Shown in pieces: positions 61,786 through 64,000 of a stretch of DNA of 64,000 bases. The DNA comes from an uncultured Oscillospiraceae bacterium (GTDB lineage Bacteria; Bacillota; Clostridia; Oscillospirales; Oscillospiraceae). The DNA is taken from assembly GCA_910588975.1 (NCBI GenBank), contig CAJUSE010000001.1, forward strand, positions 59,505 through 123,504, written 5' to 3'. The position numbers were made by a program, and so were the translations under genes. The notes below the pieces were generated by a model. The model did not search any database. It was not told the DNA's origin and was given only the letters and a program-made list of their open reading frames with translations. The stretch's first letter is position 1. The number at the start of each line of letters is the position of its first letter.

Positions 61786-63072
61786 ATGGTCATCTACGTT
61801 GTCCGCCCCGGGGACACGCTGTACTCCATTTCGGCCGCCCAGGGCCTCCCCCAGTCTCAAATCGCACTGGACAACGGCCTTGACCCCAGAGAACCTCTGG
61901 TGGTGGGGCAGGCCCTGGTCATCCGCTTTCCCGCCACCTTTCACACCGTCCGCTCCGGGGAGACCCTCGCCGGCATCGCCCGGCGGTACGGACTGGATCT
62001 GCGCACCCTCTACCAGAACAATCCCATCCTTCAGGGCAGCACCACCATCTGGCCCGGAGAGACCCTCATCCTCTCCTATTGGCAGCAAGACGGCCCCATT
62101 ATTTCAGTCAACGCTTATGCCTATACCAATATTGGCGAAAGTCTCCTTCGCTCCACCCTTCCTTACCTGACCTATCTGACACCATTCACCTACGGCTTTA
62201 CAGCCTCTGGCGAACTGGTAAAACCCCAGGACAGCCGGCTCATCGCCCAGTCCTGGGCGATGGGAACGGCGCCTTTGATGCACCTGTCCACCCTGACCCA
62301 AGACGGTGGCTTTTCCAACGAACTGGCCCATTTGCTCCTCAACGATTCCGCTTTGCAGAAGCAGGTCATTCAAAATTTGATTGACACCCTTCAGGAACAG
62401 GGCTATGCCGGGCTGGACGTCGATTTTGAATATGTGTTTGCACAAGATGCCCTCGCCTACGCCGCCTTCCTCTCCAGAGTGCGAAATGCCCTGCACCCCC
62501 TGGGCTATCCTCTCATGGCTGCCCTGGCACCAAAAATCTCCGCTACCCAAAGAGGTGCCCTCTACGAAGGACATAATTTTGCCGCTATCGGCGCCGCCGT
62601 GGACCGGGTTTTATTGATGACCTATGAATGGGGCTATACCTATGGCCCGCCCATGGCCGTAGCCCCCCTGCCCAATGTGCGGCAAGTGGTGGAGTATGCC
62701 CTCACTGAAATTCCGGCAAAAAAGCTATGGCTGGGGGTACCCAATTATGGCTATGATTGGCCCCTCCCCTTTATTCAGGGCCAAAGCAAGGCCACTTCTA
62801 TCTCCAGCCAGCAGGCGCTGGACCTGGCCCGCCGATACAGGGCCGAGATACAATATGACAGTCAAGCCCAATCTCCTTATTTTTTCTATACCGATGAGCA
62901 GTCTGTGGTCCATGAGGTTTGGTTTGAGGACGCCAGAAGTATCCAGGCAAAACTGGCCCTTATCCCGGAATACGGTATGTCGGGGGTAGGCTATTGGAAC
63001 CTTATGCGGGACTTCCCCCAAAACTGGCTTGTGCTCTCCTCCCTCTACCAGATCCGGCAGGGACTTCTTTAA
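61786..63072 (+). CDS. LysM-GH18 spore peptidoglycan hydrolase (SleL/YaaH-like)
   Basis: A 428-residue protein with two N-terminal LysM repeats (about 2-47 and 52-97) for glycan binding and a GH18 domain (about 105-425) with the catalytic DVDFE at 211-215. This order is that of cortical-fragment N-acetylglucosaminidases such as SleL/YaaH, which act in germination. There is no classical signal peptide, as in those spore enzymes. It follows the amidase gene by 4 bp. Confidence 0.9.
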   Translation: MVIYVVRPGDTLYSISAAQGLPQSQIALDNGLDPREPLVVGQALVIRFPATFHTVRSGETLAGIARRYGLDLRTLYQNNPILQGSTTIWPGETLILSYWQQDGPIISVNAYAYTNIGESLLRSTLPYLTYLTPFTYGFTASGELVKPQDSRLIAQSWAMGTAPLMHLSTLTQDGGFSNELAHLLLNDSALQKQVIQNLIDTLQEQGYAGLDVDFEYVFAQDALAYAAFLSRVRNALHPLGYPLMAALAPKISATQRGALYEGHNFAAIGAAVDRVLLMTYEWGYTYGPPMAVAPLPNVRQVVEYALTEIPAKKLWLGVPNYGYDWPLPFIQGQSKATSISSQQALDLARRYRAEIQYDSQAQSPYFFYTDEQSVVHEVWFEDARSIQAKLALIPEYGMSGVGYWNLMRDFPQNWLVLSSLYQIRQGLL

Positions 63073-63202
63073 GCCGTTTACAAAAAGTTCACGGCCAGTT
63101 TGTAATCTGTCCATCACTTCCCCACAACGATATGGTATTGTATACTCGTCAGGACAGACAAGATGCAAAACACTTCCTCTCTTTTCCTTTTCTCTCTCAA
63201 AA

Positions 63203-63238
63203 CCGAACCCCATGGATGAAATCATCCATGGGGTTCGG
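63203..63238. repeat. Perfect inverted repeat after the GH18 gene
   Basis: A 17-bp arm (CCGAACCCCATGGATGA) pairs exactly with its complement around a 2-bp centre. There is no T-run on the plus strand, while on the minus strand TTTT follows. It may be a transcript-end structure or a binding site. Confidence 0.6.
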
Positions 63239-63255
63239 CGCATTTGGATCAACAG

Positions 63256-63284
63256 TTGTATCCCCTTCATCAATGTGGTATGAT
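63256..63284 (+). promoter_or_regulatory. Promoter of the XRE regulator
   Basis: TTGTAT (63256-63261) and TATGAT (63279-63284) with a 17-bp spacer, 33 bp before the start codon. Confidence 0.6.
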
Positions 63285-63317
63285 AGAGATATGAAATCAA
63301 GACAAGGAGCGATCACC

Positions 63318-63788
63318 ATGGTCACATTGTCACAGCGCATCACCGAACTTCGTGAGGAGCAAAATCTGAGTCGCCCTGCTCTGGCCGAGGCCTTGGGCCT
63401 GCCTAAACTCTCCATTGAGAAATTTGAGACCGGCCGGCATCCCACCCAGCAGCAGCAAGAAAAAATGGCCGCCTTTTTTGGTGTGTCCGTCTTTTATCTT
63501 CAGGGCAAAAGCCGTGACAGGACCCGTATGGACGATTGGATGGCTGGCATGGAGCCCGCCGAGGAGTTGGATGGCCCCCGATATACCCCTGCACCTGTTA
63601 AACGGCCCACTCCAGCTCCGAAAGCTCCAGCTACCCCTCCTGCCGAAGGGGGACTCTTTGACGCTCTGCTCACCAGCAAGAAGTTCCGTCAAAGCCTTTC
63701 GGAAGCCGTGATGGAGACTCTGCGCAGTCCGGAAGGCCAGGAGATCCTCTCCCAGCTCATTCGTAAAGAGCTGGACCGCCTGCGCTAA
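63318..63788 (+). CDS. XRE family small regulator
   Basis: A 156-residue protein. An N-terminal XRE domain (ITELREEQNLSRPALAEALGLPKLSIEKFETGRH, about 6-40) is followed by a Pro/Ala-rich linker (about 95-115) and a short charged C-terminal helix. The ATG at 63318 has AAGGAG at 8 nt; the ATG nine codons upstream lacks a site. It has its own promoter and terminator. Targets are unknown. Confidence 0.82.
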   Translation: MVTLSQRITELREEQNLSRPALAEALGLPKLSIEKFETGRHPTQQQQEKMAAFFGVSVFYLQGKSRDRTRMDDWMAGMEPAEELDGPRYTPAPVKRPTPAPKAPATPPAEGGLFDALLTSKKFRQSLSEAVMETLRSPEGQEILSQLIRKELDRLR

Positions 63789-63798
63789 GTTAAGAAAG

Positions 63799-63830
63799 AA
63801 TAGACGCCGGTACCCCGGCGTCTATTTTTA
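63799..63830 (+). terminator. Terminator of the XRE regulator
   Basis: AATAGACGCCGG pairs with CCGGCGTCTATT around a 4-nt loop, then T residues. Confidence 0.9.
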
Positions 63831-63916
63831 TTCCCCGCAGCGATGGGATGTTTTGTATTCCCGTCCATCAACAGAGTAAACCTGAGATCGCTGTCGCTGT
63901 TTGCTGCAGCACAAAA

Positions 63917-63948
63917 AAGAGGAGAACAACATATGTTGTTCTCCTCTT
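63917..63948 (-). terminator. Terminator of tRNA-Pro
   Basis: AAGAGGAGAACAAC pairs with GTTGTTCTCCTCTT; the minus strand then has a T-run. It begins at the last base of the tRNA. Confidence 0.85.
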
Positions 63949-64000
63949 GGTCCGAGTGACTGGATTCGAACCAGCGGCCTCTTGAACCCCATTCAAGCGC
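63948..64000 (-). tRNA. tRNA-Pro (anticodon GGG), 3' part
   Basis: The gene is cut by the right edge. Visible on the minus strand are the anticodon stem CTTGA/TCAAG with loop ATGGGGT (anticodon at 63988-63990), the T arm CTGGTTCGAATCCAG and the acceptor 3' strand with A discriminator and encoded CCA. Confidence 0.92.

Overview
This window looks like a chromosomal core region from a strictly anaerobic, endospore-forming, fairly GC-rich member of the Firmicutes, most probably Oscillospiraceae/Clostridium cluster IV (relatives of Flavonifractor, Intestinimonas or Lawsonibacter). The placement is inferred from gene content and style. Sporulation genes are present (yunB, spoIIM, spoIID-like, YlmC/YmxH, CotF-like coat proteins, a LysM/GH18 cortex-lytic-type enzyme). 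So are anaerobe markers (reverse rubrerythrin, electron-bifurcating NfnAB, Fe-S L-serine dehydratase, 2-hydroxyacyl-CoA dehydratase-type activase, Rex). Firmicute regulation is also visible: a T-box, a SAM-I riboswitch, HPr kinase, RqcH, MrnC, and promoters of TTGACA-17-TATAAT type. I see no prophage, insertion sequence, CRISPR array or plasmid gene.

Layout. 1-8 kb: end of a secreted protein gene, rex, a divergent nitroreductase, then leftward ligA, a VanZ-like gene, yunB, a PLP lyase and murD. 8.0-8.4 kb: RNase P RNA. 8.4-13.5 kb: leftward yebC-type regulator, Nif3-like, trmK, a DUF1858 protein, xerD, spoIIM, a TIGR04086 membrane protein. 13.6-18.7 kb: leftward spoIID-like, queA, a GNAT, tgt, yajC (queuosine tRNA modification and Sec accessory). 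18.8-20.9 kb: rightward asd-dapA (lysine/diaminopimelate). 21-27.3 kb: an AI-2E-type transporter, tyrS under a tyrosine T-box, and rightward arsC/spx-like, glnS, threonine aldolase and tRNA-Leu. 27.4-29.3 kb: rpsB-tsf with a structured leader. 29.4-34.9 kb: LytTR/DUF3021, hprK, a Nudix hydrolase, coat-protein cluster, and PadR/DUF1700/DUF4097. 35.2-39.5 kb: a two-gene acyl-CoA dehydratase activase / double-cubane-cluster-type protein pair. 39.6-43.3 kb: a small protein, a frameshifted GNAT, nfnB-nfnA, another GNAT. 43.4-49.3 kb: an ABC transporter (ATPase and two permeases) with a histidine kinase, separated from its probable response regulator by the oppositely oriented sdaAB-sdaAA. 49.3-54.2 kb: rqcH, mrnC, an O-antigen-ligase-family protein and a glycosyltransferase. 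54.2-58.6 kb: an XRE membrane protein, metK under a SAM-I riboswitch, a rhomboid-fold protein without a visible catalytic motif but with a Cys/His-rich tail, and reverse rubrerythrin. 58.7-64 kb: glmS, YlmC/YmxH, an amidase, a GH18 enzyme, a small XRE regulator and the 3' part of tRNA-Pro(GGG).

The most interesting items are these. The activase and its partner are in one reading frame, split by a single stop codon. The inactive-looking rhomboid carries a metal-binding-type tail. The ABC/kinase module and the distant response regulator share a promoter sequence element. A perfect 25-bp palindrome overlaps the PadR promoter. A hairpin buries the ribosome binding site of the TIGR04086 gene. I did not find evidence of a clearly new defence or mobile system.
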